A stretch of 26,140 nt of DNA from an uncultured Acidimicrobiaceae bacterium (GCA_903907185.1 CAIVND010000089.1:1-26140), one strand, 5' to 3'; positions 14,581 to 23,004 are shown, counted from the first letter of the stretch. Numbers and translations are program-made. Notes: a model not told the origin generated them from the sequence alone.

Positions 14581-15509
14581 CAAACTTGTGGGTCCTTCTG
14601 GGGTATGCGAGCGAGGATCGAAAGCGCCATCTTACGATTGACCTCGTCAAACATCTCGCCACCATGGCGGATCGCTCCCTTTCCCTCATCTGATGCTGCA
14701 AGATCGAGGGCGCTCAACATCTCTCGAGCACGGGCGATCTCTTGTTCGGTTGGAGAGTAGATCTCATTTAGCAGTTCGATCTGATCCGGATGAATTGCCC
14801 ACTTACCGTCGAAACCGAGCGCACGGGTGCGCTGGCTGAGCTCGCGTAGCCGCTCGTGATCGTCGAGACCGAGATAGGGACCATCGACAACAGCGAGGCC
14901 GTGAGTACGCGCCGCGAGAAGAAGCGACATGCACACCGAGTGATAGTGATCGCCGGGATAGTTCGCAACGGTGTCTCCTACAACTCCCATCGGCATCCCA
15001 AGTGACGCAGCAAGATCGCCGGGTCCAAAGGCGAGGGCCTCAAGGCGGGGAGACGACCCAGCGATCTCTCGAATATTTGCAAGTCCATCGGCGGATTCAA
15101 TGAGCGCTTCTAGACCAATGTGACCCGGTTCGATTCCTGCCTCGAGCTCGATCTGGTTCAGTATCAGATCAAGGGCAGCGATCTCCTGCGCGTTCGCCGT
15201 CTTGGCAAGCATCACGATATCAAGTCGCGGTCCAGCATTGCTCACTACCTCGAGGACGTCACGAAAGGTATACGGAGTACTGAAAGCATTGAGACGAACT
15301 CCGACAATCTTGTTGCCCCAATCGAACTTGCCGATAGCGTTTGCCACCTTGGCGCGGGCGGCTGGCTTCTCCTCCGGCGCGACGGCATCTTCAAGATCGA
15401 GCAGCACCATGTCGCAGGCGAGCTGCGGTGCCTTGCTCAGAAATCGTTCACTCGATCCTGGAACTGCAAGGACGGAACGGCGTGCATGTGCACGACTGCG
15501 TGATGACAT
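14580..15509 (-). CDS. HpcH/HpaI-family CoA-ester lyase (CitE-like)
   Basis: The 309-residue TIM-barrel protein has CitE/malyl-CoA lyase signatures: RSVLAVPGSSERFLSKAP, MVLLDLEDAVAPEEKPAAR, VRLNAF (Arg72), the metal ligand Glu138 in LEALIESADGL, and Asp165 in LAFGPGDLAASLGM. The late GKWAIHPDQIELLNEIYSP is the conserved C-terminal segment. Members cleave or form (S)-citramalyl-CoA, malyl-CoA or beta-methylmalyl-CoA. The free-standing CitE-like group cannot be assigned a substrate by eye, and no citrate lyase alpha/gamma genes are nearby. The ATG follows GGGGAG, and the stop overlaps the start of the GT4 gene. Its place in a glycosyltransferase operon is unexplained. Confidence 0.88.
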   Translation of the reverse strand: MSSRSRAHARRSVLAVPGSSERFLSKAPQLACDMVLLDLEDAVAPEEKPAARAKVANAIGKFDWGNKIVGVRLNAFSTPYTFRDVLEVVSNAGPRLDIVMLAKTANAQEIAALDLILNQIELEAGIEPGHIGLEALIESADGLANIREIAGSSPRLEALAFGPGDLAASLGMPMGVVGDTVANYPGDHYHSVCMSLLLAARTHGLAVVDGPYLGLDDHERLRELSQRTRALGFDGKWAIHPDQIELLNEIYSPTEQEIARAREMLSALDLAASDEGKGAIRHGGEMFDEVNRKMALSILARIPQKDPQV

Positions 15510-15533
15510 GAACTACTCCCCTGCCCTTAGTGA

Positions 15534-16754
15534 CTATGCCGAGAGTAGATCGGCGGGGATGATCTGGTCGGTGATGAGACGCTCAAAGCGACTCGGGTCT
15601 CCATTGACAAAGTTGCGGCACAGCGGCAGACCTTCGACATAACAAGAGATGTAGCTACGCCACGTGGGATCGAGCAAGAACTCGACAGATTTCTCTGCCC
15701 GGTTGCGAGGTAGGAGCCCGAAATAAGCCATCTCCTCGATAACTACCTCAGGATCAGCACCATCTTCATGCAGTCGGAACGCGGCATTTGATCGCACCGC
15801 CCCAAGGGCTCGTCCCGCCTCGGAGACAACCGCGACCACATCTTTGTCATAGGCGATCCCAAGTGGCGCAAAATGCTCTGCAATCAGCGACTCGGGCCTT
15901 CGGCCGAGCACGACCTCAAGGCCAAGATCCGCGAGACCCTCGGCAAGAAGACACTGAGGAGTTCCCACCAGAAAGATCGACTCTTCGAGAAAGCGTCGAT
16001 TGCGAACGAGACCAACTTCTTTGCGGGTGTGCTCGGTGTGATGACCTGGATACGCTTCGTGCGCGACTAGGTGCGCGAGTGAGGTTGAGAGCACGGGAAG
16101 ATCGATGTTGATCGCTACTCGGGAGGAGAGGTTACCGAGGTAGTAGTTGAAGCCACTCCAGGGCTGGTTCGTCACAAACTCGAAGCTGATGTTCTCTCCC
16201 CCAGGAAGCCCAAACAGATCGATGGTGCGGGCGCGGAGATCCTCAGTCAGTGAACGAACTGCGGATTCCAGTTTGTCTGGTTCGATCGCCTGCGCCTCAC
16301 GCCAGGTGATCAGCCGTTCTGCGAGGGGACCGCTGCCTGGAACGACGGCATCGAGATCACGATGTGCCCCCAAGATGACCTCATTGTCCACACGAGTTGG
16401 CCGCACGCCATAACAGGCTTCGACCTCATCGGCATATCCGACGGTCTCTCCACCAAGCAGTCGGGTCGTCATCTCGAGCCCAACAACCTGCGCGCGCAGA
16501 TAGGCACGCCGGCGGGATCCCCCATCGTCTGTAGAGGTGCCGAGTCCCGTAAGTCCGAACGGCTCTTGGGCGTCGATCGCGCCGATCAGTTGTCGAGCCT
16601 CAGTGCGAAGTGCCTCCGGCGAGCTGATGGGTTCTGCACCAATCTGATCGCTGAGAGCAGCCGGGCCATAGTAAGCATCGACAAACCCCTCAATATGGCG
16701 CCCAATGCGCAGACCAAGTTCGAGGTATCGCGTGACCACTCCCGCTGGTTCCAC
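15534..16754 (-). CDS. DUF885-like putative zinc metallopeptidase
   Basis: The 406-residue protein contains LAHLVAHEAYPGHHTEH (His232, Glu233, His238, His239), which matches the HExxPGHH-type motif of the DUF885 family, and a downstream LLAEGLADLGLE (Glu272) that could give the third metal ligand. The N-terminal 220 residues are mostly helical. There is no signal peptide, so it is probably cytosolic. DUF885 proteins resemble gluzincin-type carboxypeptidases, but the substrate is unknown. The GTG start has AGGTGGA directly upstream; a second GTG 15-18 bases further in is possible. The CitE-like gene follows after 24 bases, so the two are probably cotranscribed. Confidence 0.75.
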   Translation of the reverse strand: MEPAGVVTRYLELGLRIGRHIEGFVDAYYGPAALSDQIGAEPISSPEALRTEARQLIGAIDAQEPFGLTGLGTSTDDGGSRRRAYLRAQVVGLEMTTRLLGGETVGYADEVEACYGVRPTRVDNEVILGAHRDLDAVVPGSGPLAERLITWREAQAIEPDKLESAVRSLTEDLRARTIDLFGLPGGENISFEFVTNQPWSGFNYYLGNLSSRVAINIDLPVLSTSLAHLVAHEAYPGHHTEHTRKEVGLVRNRRFLEESIFLVGTPQCLLAEGLADLGLEVVLGRRPESLIAEHFAPLGIAYDKDVVAVVSEAGRALGAVRSNAAFRLHEDGADPEVVIEEMAYFGLLPRNRAEKSVEFLLDPTWRSYISCYVEGLPLCRNFVNGDPSRFERLITDQIIPADLLSA

Positions 16755-16831
16755 TCCACCTCACCCTCTCACCGTTGACGGATTCGTCACCACCAAGAGT
16801 AGTTGTCGAACTCGCTACGCCAAAAGATCGA

Positions 16832-17740
16832 TTAGCCCGCAACCCCAAAGGGAACGAGCAGCTCCGAAGGGACTGGACATCGCTGATGCGACACCGCTCG
16901 GTTGTCGTGAAAAACGACCGCAGGGGTGCGAACTCCGCGCTCGGTGATCAAAAGATGGGGGAAATCTCCGACGACCAACTGCCCCTTATCGTTGGAGCCA
17001 TCTTGATCGGAGTGCTCACCACCTAGTGGCGGAAGGCCTGCTCGCTGACGGTCATCTTGTTCCGTTGACCATTCAACATCATTCTTTAGCGATCTCGTCT
17101 GACGTGCACACATCACATGAAAAAGTTCGGGGGGAAGGATACGTCCGACCCCTGCAAGGAGATAGATCGCAATCTCGCTTTTGCGTGCCTGCTCGACGAG
17201 TGCTCGACCAACCTCATCGAAGAGATACTTTCCCTCTCCAGCTGCAAGGACCTCGACGACAACTGCCGACGCACGATCAAGGGCCTCATCGATCTCATCG
17301 ACAAGAAATCCCTGTGCGCCAACGATCGAGTCCGAAAAATAGCGCAGGTAAGAACGGACCATATTGGGTCGACCAACGAGTCGAACTCCGATATCGAGGC
17401 GCTCACAGAGTGCTCGAACGATCTGGCGAGAGCATTGTGCAACGATCACCGCATCAGTAGCGGGAAGAGCAAAGAGCTCTTCGCCACTTGCGTCTCCTTC
17501 AAGCTGTGTGACAAGTTCATTCGCACACAGCCGAAGATCGGACGCCTCAAGCATGTGCGCGCACACCCACCAAAGTGGTCCGCAGTCGGGATGGAACTCG
17601 AGCAACCTACGACACGATTGCACCAGCGCGCGTGGATCATGCGTAAGACCAGAGAGGGCGTACGCTGCCTCAACGCAAAGCTCGGCTGCGTCGATCTCAC
17701 CGGCGCGGGCCACGTATCGCAACCGCTCTATTGGATGCAT
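16832..17740 (-). CDS. unrecognised 302-residue protein with Rossmann-like central part
   Basis: I do not recognise an assigned family with confidence. From ATG at 17740 it starts MHPIERLRYVARAGEIDAAE, has a helical N-terminus with HPDCGPLWWVCAHMLEASDL, then alternating strand/helix segments such as ATDAVIVAQCSRQIVRALCE and ASAVVVEVLAAGEGKYLFDE, and IAIYLLAGVGRILPPELFHV. The pattern of AVVVE-like and YLLAGVGR-like strands vaguely recalls the eIF2B/methylthioribose-isomerase fold, but this is only a visual impression. A C-terminal SDQDGSNDKGQLVVGDFPHL leads to a short tail. The in-frame TTG at 17764 would add eight residues. It lies 51 bases downstream of fumC and 77 bases upstream of the DUF885-like gene. 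A long plus-strand frame over this gene looks like an antisense shadow. Confidence 0.68.
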   Translation of the reverse strand: MHPIERLRYVARAGEIDAAELCVEAAYALSGLTHDPRALVQSCRRLLEFHPDCGPLWWVCAHMLEASDLRLCANELVTQLEGDASGEELFALPATDAVIVAQCSRQIVRALCERLDIGVRLVGRPNMVRSYLRYFSDSIVGAQGFLVDEIDEALDRASAVVVEVLAAGEGKYLFDEVGRALVEQARKSEIAIYLLAGVGRILPPELFHVMCARQTRSLKNDVEWSTEQDDRQRAGLPPLGGEHSDQDGSNDKGQLVVGDFPHLLITERGVRTPAVVFHDNRAVSHQRCPVPSELLVPFGVAG

Positions 17741-17791
17741 AACCCTCAGGGTAGTTGCCGCCAACGTCGACTGATAGAGCTCGTCAAGGAG

Positions 17792-19207
17792 CTAGCCGAT
17801 GATTCCGCCTTTGGTCATTGCGAGCACGTCAAGAGCGCGGTCAACTTCATCCTCACTCAACAGTCCCATCTCCAGTACAACCGAGCGCAGATCTTTATTC
17901 TCAGCAAGCGAAATCTTGACAACCTTGGCCGCGTTTTCGTAGCCGATATACGGATTAAGTGAAGTTGCAATCGATGGCGACGAGAGTGCATAGCTGCGGC
18001 ACCGTTCGATATCTGCCTCGATACCATCGACGCATTTGTCAGCCAGCGCTCGACTGACGGACGCGATGAGACGGATCGACTCAAGCAGGTTGCGACCAAT
18101 TACGGGAAGCATCACGTTCAGCTCGAAGTTTCCCGCAGATCCTCCAAACGCAACCGCAGCGTCATTTCCGATGACCTGAGCCACAACCTGACAGACCGCC
18201 TCAGGTACCACCGGATTTACCTTGCCTGGCATGATCGACGATCCCGGTTGGAGGTCGGGCAGATGGATCTCTCCAAGACCACATCGAGGTCCCGAAGACA
18301 TCCAACGAAGATCATTTGCGATCTTGTACAACGAGAGCGCAATCGTTCGCAACATTCCTGAGGCCTCAACAAGGGCATCGCGCGCGCCCTGGGCCTCAAA
18401 GTGATCCCGAGCCTCACAAAGTGCCAAACCTGTTAACTCTTTGAGCCCGTCAATGATCGCTCCCGCAAAATCCTTTGGCGCGTTGATTCCTGTACCAACT
18501 GCAGTTCCTCCAAGCGGGAGTTCACCGATACGACCAAGACTTGATTCCAAACGCTCGATGCCATGCTCGACCGCGGCGCTGTAGCCACCAAACTCCTGAC
18601 CAAGCGTGACTGGTGTTGCATCCATGAGATGTGTCCGGCCCGACTTCACTACCTCGACCCACAGTGCAGATTTCGTTCGGAGAGCAACCGCGAGATGTGA
18701 AAGGGAGGGAATCAGATCATCGGTAATCTCACGAGCAGCAGCGAGGTGAATCGCCGAAGGAAAAACATCATTGGAAGACTGTGCAGCGTTCACCTCATCA
18801 TTTGGTTTGACTGCTCGACCGAGTCGCTCACCAGCGAGATGAGCAAGCACCTCGTTCATGTTCATGTTGGTTGATGTACCGGAGCCCGTCTGATACACAT
18901 CGATTGGAAACTCATCGAGCCACATCCCCGAGGCAACCTCATCAGCGGCGGCGATGATCGCCTGTGCAACATCAGGTTCGATGGTGCCATTTTCACCGTT
19001 CACCTTTGCTGCTTGGCCTTTGATCATCGCGAGCGCTGCGATCAGCGACGGTTCAACTGTCCGTCCTGAGATTGGAAAATTCTCAACTGCGCGTTGTGTC
19101 TGTGCACCCCATCGAGCATTGATCGGTACCTGAACATCGCCCATGGAATCGTGTTCAACGCGATAGTCAACAGTGACTTCCGGAGTGGACTCTCTCGAGG
19201 TAGACAT
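17792..19207 (-). CDS. fumC: class II fumarate hydratase FumC
   Basis: The 471-residue protein matches class II fumarase over its full length: DSMGDVQVPINARWGAQTQR, QTGSGTSTNMNMNEV, EVNAAQSSNDVFPSAIH, GRTHLMDATPVTLGQEF with the catalytic His193, LPLGGTAVGTG, and the family signature GSSIMPGKVNPVVPE (residues 322-336) that carries the mobile serine loop. It interconverts fumarate and L-malate in the TCA cycle. A closely related aspartase is excluded mainly by the fumarase-like substrate-site segments. ATG at 19207 is preferred to TTG at 19213 because AAGGA lies about 8 bases upstream. The gene is divergent from the NlpC/P60 gene and may be cotranscribed with the 302-residue protein. Confidence 0.96.
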   Translation of the reverse strand: MSTSRESTPEVTVDYRVEHDSMGDVQVPINARWGAQTQRAVENFPISGRTVEPSLIAALAMIKGQAAKVNGENGTIEPDVAQAIIAAADEVASGMWLDEFPIDVYQTGSGTSTNMNMNEVLAHLAGERLGRAVKPNDEVNAAQSSNDVFPSAIHLAAAREITDDLIPSLSHLAVALRTKSALWVEVVKSGRTHLMDATPVTLGQEFGGYSAAVEHGIERLESSLGRIGELPLGGTAVGTGINAPKDFAGAIIDGLKELTGLALCEARDHFEAQGARDALVEASGMLRTIALSLYKIANDLRWMSSGPRCGLGEIHLPDLQPGSSIMPGKVNPVVPEAVCQVVAQVIGNDAAVAFGGSAGNFELNVMLPVIGRNLLESIRLIASVSRALADKCVDGIEADIERCRSYALSSPSIATSLNPYIGYENAAKVVKISLAENKDLRSVVLEMGLLSEDEVDRALDVLAMTKGGIIG

Positions 19208-19261
19208 TTCCAATTCCTTTCAACTGCTAAATACATGTAAGGAGTAGATAATTTGGTGCAA

Positions 19262-19287
19262 CGTCATTTTGTAACGCAATAATGACG
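19262..19287. promoter_or_regulatory. inverted repeat in the fumC/NlpC divergent intergenic region
   Basis: CGTCATT (19262-19268) and AATGACG (19281-19287) form a perfect 7-base dyad with a 12-base spacer. It lies about 55-80 bases upstream of the fumC start, in the only gene-free stretch between two divergent genes. It could be a regulator-binding site for either gene. No clear consensus promoter can be assigned on either strand, and no regulator is known. Confidence 0.3.
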
Positions 19288-19363
19288 CTAGTAGCGATGC
19301 GACAAGCAGGCGAAATGGACGCTCCTTGCATTCAATTGCTCAGGCCGGTACGGTCTGCACACT

Positions 19364-20473
19364 GTGTTTCGCCCAACTGTTTGTTCCTCGGCGAGAGGGC
19401 TTCGCGGGTCCTGGTGGCTTAGATCATTGAGCGTGCCGGTACTGAGCTCTCTTATCAGCCTCGGAGTCGCGCTCCCAAATACCGCTGGTGCTGACACTAT
19501 CGGTACGTTAAAAGCCAAGGCCGCAGCGATCGCCGCAAAGGTAGACGCGGCCAACGTCAAGCTTGGAATTCTTTCCGAGGAGTCGAACCAGGCCCACATC
19601 CGCGCGAATTCGCTCGCCCTCAAGATCGCGGAGGCAAAGGCAGCCATCGCATCGATGCAAAAAAAGATCTCAAAGGATCACCGTGCCATTGCACGCGAGG
19701 CGATCTACTCCTATGTCAACGGTGGGACCCAGGCGGCTTTTGTGCCGAATGGAGATCCAAATGCTCTTCCCCTTCGTCAGACCTATCTCGACGTCGCAAC
19801 CGGCGATATCAACACTTCGATTAGCGCTCTCCAGGTTGGCCAACACCGTCTTGACATGAAGGCGCTCGCGCTTGCGACCGAGCAATCTCAAGCTCAACAG
19901 GCGAGCAATGTCATGAGCTCTGCAAGTGACGCTGCTGCGAGCGTTCAAGCCGAACTCACGGCGCAACTCTCTCAGGTGAATTCGCAGCTCGCTCCCTATA
20001 TCGCTGCGCAAGAGGCAGCTCAACAGGCAGCCGCCGCAAAGGCAGCAGCTGCCCAGGCTCAGCAGGCAGCGGCGGCCTCCGCGAACACACCAAATCCATC
20101 AGTGAATACAACCGCATCATCCTCCGCTGGTGGATCAGCGGTTGCAGCGGCTCGCTCACAGACTGGTGTCCCCTACATCTGGGGTGGAGCCACTCCGGGC
20201 GCAGGCTTTGACTGCTCCGGGCTCACGATGTGGGCCTGGGGACGAGCTGGCGTGAATCTTCCCCACTCAGCGCAGGCGCAATATGACTCAATCCCCCATG
20301 TCTCACTCTCTGACCTTCAGCCAGGAGACCTGGTCTTTTATGCCTCGGGTGGTTACATCTATCACGTGATCATGTACATCGGCGGTGGTCAGGCCGTACA
20401 GGCAATCAACTTTGGTCAACCGGTTGCGGTCACCTCCGTTTGGGGCGGCGCCTATGGGGCGGGACGACCCTAA
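19364..20473 (+). CDS. secreted NlpC/P60 peptidoglycan hydrolase with coiled-coil N-terminus
   Basis: The 369-residue protein has a signal peptide (about residues 1-43, basic start, hydrophobic core, probable cleavage after AGA before Asp44). A coiled-coil region (about 45-110) follows, then a second Ala/Gln-rich helical region (about 170-240), a Ser/Thr/Pro linker, and a C-terminal NlpC/P60 domain (about 258-369). The catalytic Cys284 is in FDCSGLTMW and His334 in YIYHVIMYIGGG. The layout resembles the RipA/CwlO endopeptidases that cut peptide crosslinks for cell division, with coiled coils often controlling activity. The GTG at 19364 has no good ribosome site, but later starts would remove the basic n-region. 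A hairpin follows the stop. Confidence 0.9.
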   Translation: MFRPTVCSSARGLRGSWWLRSLSVPVLSSLISLGVALPNTAGADTIGTLKAKAAAIAAKVDAANVKLGILSEESNQAHIRANSLALKIAEAKAAIASMQKKISKDHRAIAREAIYSYVNGGTQAAFVPNGDPNALPLRQTYLDVATGDINTSISALQVGQHRLDMKALALATEQSQAQQASNVMSSASDAAASVQAELTAQLSQVNSQLAPYIAAQEAAQQAAAAKAAAAQAQQAAAASANTPNPSVNTTASSSAGGSAVAAARSQTGVPYIWGGATPGAGFDCSGLTMWAWGRAGVNLPHSAQAQYDSIPHVSLSDLQPGDLVFYASGGYIYHVIMYIGGGQAVQAINFGQPVAVTSVWGGAYGAGRP

Positions 20474-20486
20474 CTTCTTGATCGCC

Positions 20487-20502
20487 GGTCGTTTGCACGA
20501 CC
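20487..20502 (+). terminator. possible hairpin terminator after the NlpC/P60 gene
   Basis: GGTCGT and ACGACC form a perfect 6-base stem with a TTGC loop, starting 14 bases after the stop codon. No run of T follows, so it is not a canonical intrinsic terminator; it may stop transcription weakly or be incidental. The remaining bases to glnII contain no other clear signal apart from the duplicated ribosome site. Confidence 0.3.
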
Positions 20503-20653
20503 CATCATTAGACGGGAATCCACTTCATCTACAATTCACGTTTGAGGCGTAGAGTTGAAATGCCCGGTGTGCAAAAATTCTTTGCCTTAGCAAGCCGGTG
20601 ATCATTATCGAAGTGCAGCAAGCACCCTGATGAGCCAGAGTGCTTCCGAGACC

Positions 20654-20671
20654 GTAGGAGAGGTAGGAGAG
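20654..20671 (+). promoter_or_regulatory. duplicated ribosome-binding site of glnII
   Basis: The nonamer GTAGGAGAG occurs twice in direct tandem, followed by GTAC and the GTG start at 20676. Both copies hold an AGGAG core; the second is correctly spaced for the start and decides it. The duplication is exact. Confidence 0.7.
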
Positions 20672-20675
20672 GTAC

Positions 20676-21683
20676 GTGAGCTACCAAGCTGAATACATCT
20701 GGATTGACGGGACAAAGCCGTTTCCCCAACTTCGCAGCAAGACCCGCATTCTTGCGGACGGAAAGACACCTCCGATCTGGGGCTTTGATGGTTCAAGTAC
20801 GAACCAAGCACCAGGAGATAACTCGGACTGTGTCCTCAACGCCGTATTCCAATGTCCTGACCCAATTCGTGGCGGTGACAACATCCTCGTACTCTGCGAA
20901 GTTCTCCTCCCAGACCGCTCACCACACCCGAGCAATACTCGGGCGAGCTGCGTCGCAACGGCAGAGAAGTACGCATCGTCGGAACCAATGTTTGGCATCG
21001 AACAGGAGTACACCCTCTTCAAAGATGGGCGTCCCTATGCCTGGCCTGAGGAGGGATTCCCTGGACCTCAGGGGCCTTACTACTGTGCCGTCGGTTTCGA
21101 TAACGTCGGGTACGTCCGTCCGCTCATTGAGCGACACACCCAAGCCTGTATCGATGCTGGTCTCAAGATTGAGGGTACCAACGCAGAGGTCATGAAGGGT
21201 CAGTGGGAGTTTCAGATCGGTGTCTGTACCGTTCCGGAGATCGGTGATCACCTCTGGGTAGCTCGCTGGTTGCTCGAGCGTCTTGGCGAAGACTACGGAA
21301 TCTCGGTCAGCTTCGATGCAAAGCCAATCAAAGGTGATTGGAATGGAGCTGGCGCACACACCAACTTCTCGACCAACGCAACTCGTGCCGGATGGGATGC
21401 GATCATCGCAGCCTGTGAAGCACTCGGCACCAAGGTCGAAGAGCACATCGCGGTGTACGGCGAAGGCATCAAGGACCGTCTCACTGGAGCACATGAGACC
21501 GCCCCGTGGCACACCTTTAGCTATGGCACCTCTGACCGTGGCGCCTCAGTACGTATCCCGTGGCAGGTAGCGATCGACAAGAAGGGTTACATCGAAGATC
21601 GTCGACCAAACGCCAACATCGACCCTTACCAGGTCGCTGAGCGGATCATTGAGACGGTCTGTGGGGCTGCAGCAGCGAAGTAA
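20676..21683 (+). CDS. glnII: type II (eukaryotic-like) glutamine synthetase
   Basis: The 335-residue protein matches GSII: AEYIWIDGTKPFPQLRSKTR, PPIWGFDGSSTNQAPGDNSD, metal-binding Glu109 and Glu111 in MFGIEQEYTLF, and GPYYCAVG. Later motifs are GTNAEVMKGQWEFQIG (Glu171, Glu178), the ATP/glutamate site GDWNGAGAHTNFST, and TSDRGASVRIP near the C-terminus. It forms glutamine from glutamate, ammonia and ATP. Length (about 340) and the short N-terminal beta-grasp domain separate it from the ~470-residue GSI (glnA). GSII lacks the adenylylation tyrosine loop, so control should be transcriptional (known for the family). The start is GTG, fixed by the tandem ribosome sites. A strong intrinsic terminator follows, so it is probably monocistronic. 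Confidence 0.96.
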   Translation: MSYQAEYIWIDGTKPFPQLRSKTRILADGKTPPIWGFDGSSTNQAPGDNSDCVLNAVFQCPDPIRGGDNILVLCEVLLPDRSPHPSNTRASCVATAEKYASSEPMFGIEQEYTLFKDGRPYAWPEEGFPGPQGPYYCAVGFDNVGYVRPLIERHTQACIDAGLKIEGTNAEVMKGQWEFQIGVCTVPEIGDHLWVARWLLERLGEDYGISVSFDAKPIKGDWNGAGAHTNFSTNATRAGWDAIIAACEALGTKVEEHIAVYGEGIKDRLTGAHETAPWHTFSYGTSDRGASVRIPWQVAIDKKGYIEDRRPNANIDPYQVAERIIETVCGAAAAK

Positions 21684-21707
21684 CACAGCAGCACAAAGTT
21701 CTGCAAT

Positions 21708-21741
21708 GGCGCCCTCGCGAACGCGAGGGCGCCGTCTTTTT
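21708..21741 (+). terminator. intrinsic terminator of glnII
   Basis: A perfect 12-base GC-rich inverted repeat (GGCGCCCTCGCG and CGCGAGGGCGCC, two-base centre) is followed after three bases by five T residues. It lies 25 bases after the glnII stop and separates glnII from the FAH-family gene. Confidence 0.92.
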
Positions 21742-21810
21742 CACACCGACCAATTTGGCCGTAGTCCGGGCCAAGGACTACCGTGTGATCGGCCCTTGAA
21801 AGGGGATGGA

Positions 21811-22644
21811 ATGCGTTTTGCAACGATCCACACCGAGACTGGAACACAGGCAGTACGAGTCGAGGGCGACCAACTCATTGGGCTGAGATCAGCTGATGTT
21901 GGGGAGCTCCTGGCGAAGAGTGACCTGCAAGCTGGAGCGTATGACGAAAGTGGTAGCTCAACTGCGATCACCGATGCACGCTTTGCCACTCTCATCTCTC
22001 GTCCACCAAAGATCATCTGTGTGGGACTCAACTACAAGAGTCACATCCTCGAGCGAGCACAGGAACTTCCGAAGTTCCCGACACTTTTCGCCAAGTACAC
22101 CAACGCTCTCATCGGAGCGTATGACGAGATCGTCCTGCCCGACAATGCTGAGCGTCCCGACTGGGAGGTTGAGCTCGGTGTTGTCATTGGAAAGCCGGCT
22201 CGACACGTCGATGACGCTGGAGCTCGGGCGGCGATCGGTGGCCTCTGCACGCTGAACGACATCACGATGCGCGACTGGCAACGTCGAACCCTCCAATGGC
22301 TCCAGGGAAAGACCTTCGAAAATACAACACCGGTCGGTCCGTATCTCGTGACCCCAGATGAGGTGGACTTCGGTCTGAACCTTGAGGTCCGCTGCGAGAT
22401 CGATGGCGAGGTCATGCAACTTGACCGCACGGATGAACTGGTATTTGGGCCTATTGAGATCGTCAAGTACATCAGTGAGCTCACGACCTTGATGCCAGGG
22501 GACATTATCGCCACCGGCACCACTGGAGGGGTTGGCGATGCAAGGACACCGCCGATCTACCTAAAGCCAGGGACAAGGGTGCGAACAGTTGTCGAAGGTC
22601 TCGGTGAGTGCCTGAATGTCTGCGTCGCCGAGGTACGCAGCTAG
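21811..22644 (+). CDS. fumarylacetoacetate hydrolase (FAH) family protein
   Basis: The 277-residue protein has an N-terminal beta-rich part (1-65) and an FAH core with KIICVGLNYKSHILE, FAKYTNALIGAYDEIVLP, metal ligands Glu119 and Glu121 in DWEVELGVVIGKPAR, Asp150 in CTLNDITMRDWQRR, GKTFENTTPVGPYLV, and IATGTTGGVGDART. The family includes acylpyruvases, oxaloacetate decarboxylases and 2-keto-4-pentenoate or 2,4-diketo acid hydrolases; the substrate cannot be set by eye. ATG at 21811 follows AAGGGG by 6 bases; the longer frame upstream crosses the glnII terminator and is not used. It is convergent with the HIT gene, ending 6 bases from it. Confidence 0.92.
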   Translation: MRFATIHTETGTQAVRVEGDQLIGLRSADVGELLAKSDLQAGAYDESGSSTAITDARFATLISRPPKIICVGLNYKSHILERAQELPKFPTLFAKYTNALIGAYDEIVLPDNAERPDWEVELGVVIGKPARHVDDAGARAAIGGLCTLNDITMRDWQRRTLQWLQGKTFENTTPVGPYLVTPDEVDFGLNLEVRCEIDGEVMQLDRTDELVFGPIEIVKYISELTTLMPGDIIATGTTGGVGDARTPPIYLKPGTRVRTVVEGLGECLNVCVAEVRS

Positions 22645-22650
22645 CGCCAC

Positions 22651-23004
22651 TTAGCCGGGAGGCCACTCAAGTTCTCGTCCGCCAACGAGATGAAGATGAA
22701 GGTGCGGAACAGTGTTCCCGGCGGCATCGCCAACGTTGAAGACCAAACGATAACCGGAGTCGGCAACGTTCTCGATTACTGCGACATGTTGTGCCGCAGT
22801 AAGTAACGCGACAAGATTTGGCGAATCGGTTAGCTCGATAGCGGCAGCATCGTCGATGTGATGACGGGGAACGATAAGCACGTGCGTCGGCGCCACTGGA
22901 GCAATATCTCGAAAGGCAACGACGAGATCATCGGAGTACACCATTTCGGCTGGAATCTCACCAGCCACGATCTTGCAGAACAGACAGTCAGGAGATCTAC
23001 TCAT
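22651..23004 (-). CDS. HIT-family nucleotide hydrolase/transferase (HINT-like)
   Basis: The 117-residue protein is a HINT-type member: CLFCKIVAGEIPAEMVY at the N-terminus, HVLIVPRHHIDD, YRLVFNVGDAAGN, and the catalytic triad HLHLHLVGG (His101, His103, His105). HINT enzymes hydrolyse AMP-lysine or nucleoside phosphoramidates; C7 and C10 with His48/His49 may bind zinc. The ATG has no ribosome site, and a TAACAT box ends 9 bases upstream, so the message may be leaderless. It is divergent from the TMEM175 gene and convergent with the FAH gene. Confidence 0.95.
   Translation of the reverse strand: MSRSPDCLFCKIVAGEIPAEMVYSDDLVVAFRDIAPVAPTHVLIVPRHHIDDAAAIELTDSPNLVALLTAAQHVAVIENVADSGYRLVFNVGDAAGNTVPHLHLHLVGGRELEWPPG

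Noticed and set aside
17117..17962. 281-residue plus-strand open frame
   Set aside because: It runs opposite to the 302-residue protein and the end of fumC, has no family motif and a Cys/Ser-rich composition typical of antisense frames, and crosses two real genes.
20919..21512. 197-residue minus-strand open frame
   Set aside because: It lies wholly within glnII on the opposite strand and shows no motif.
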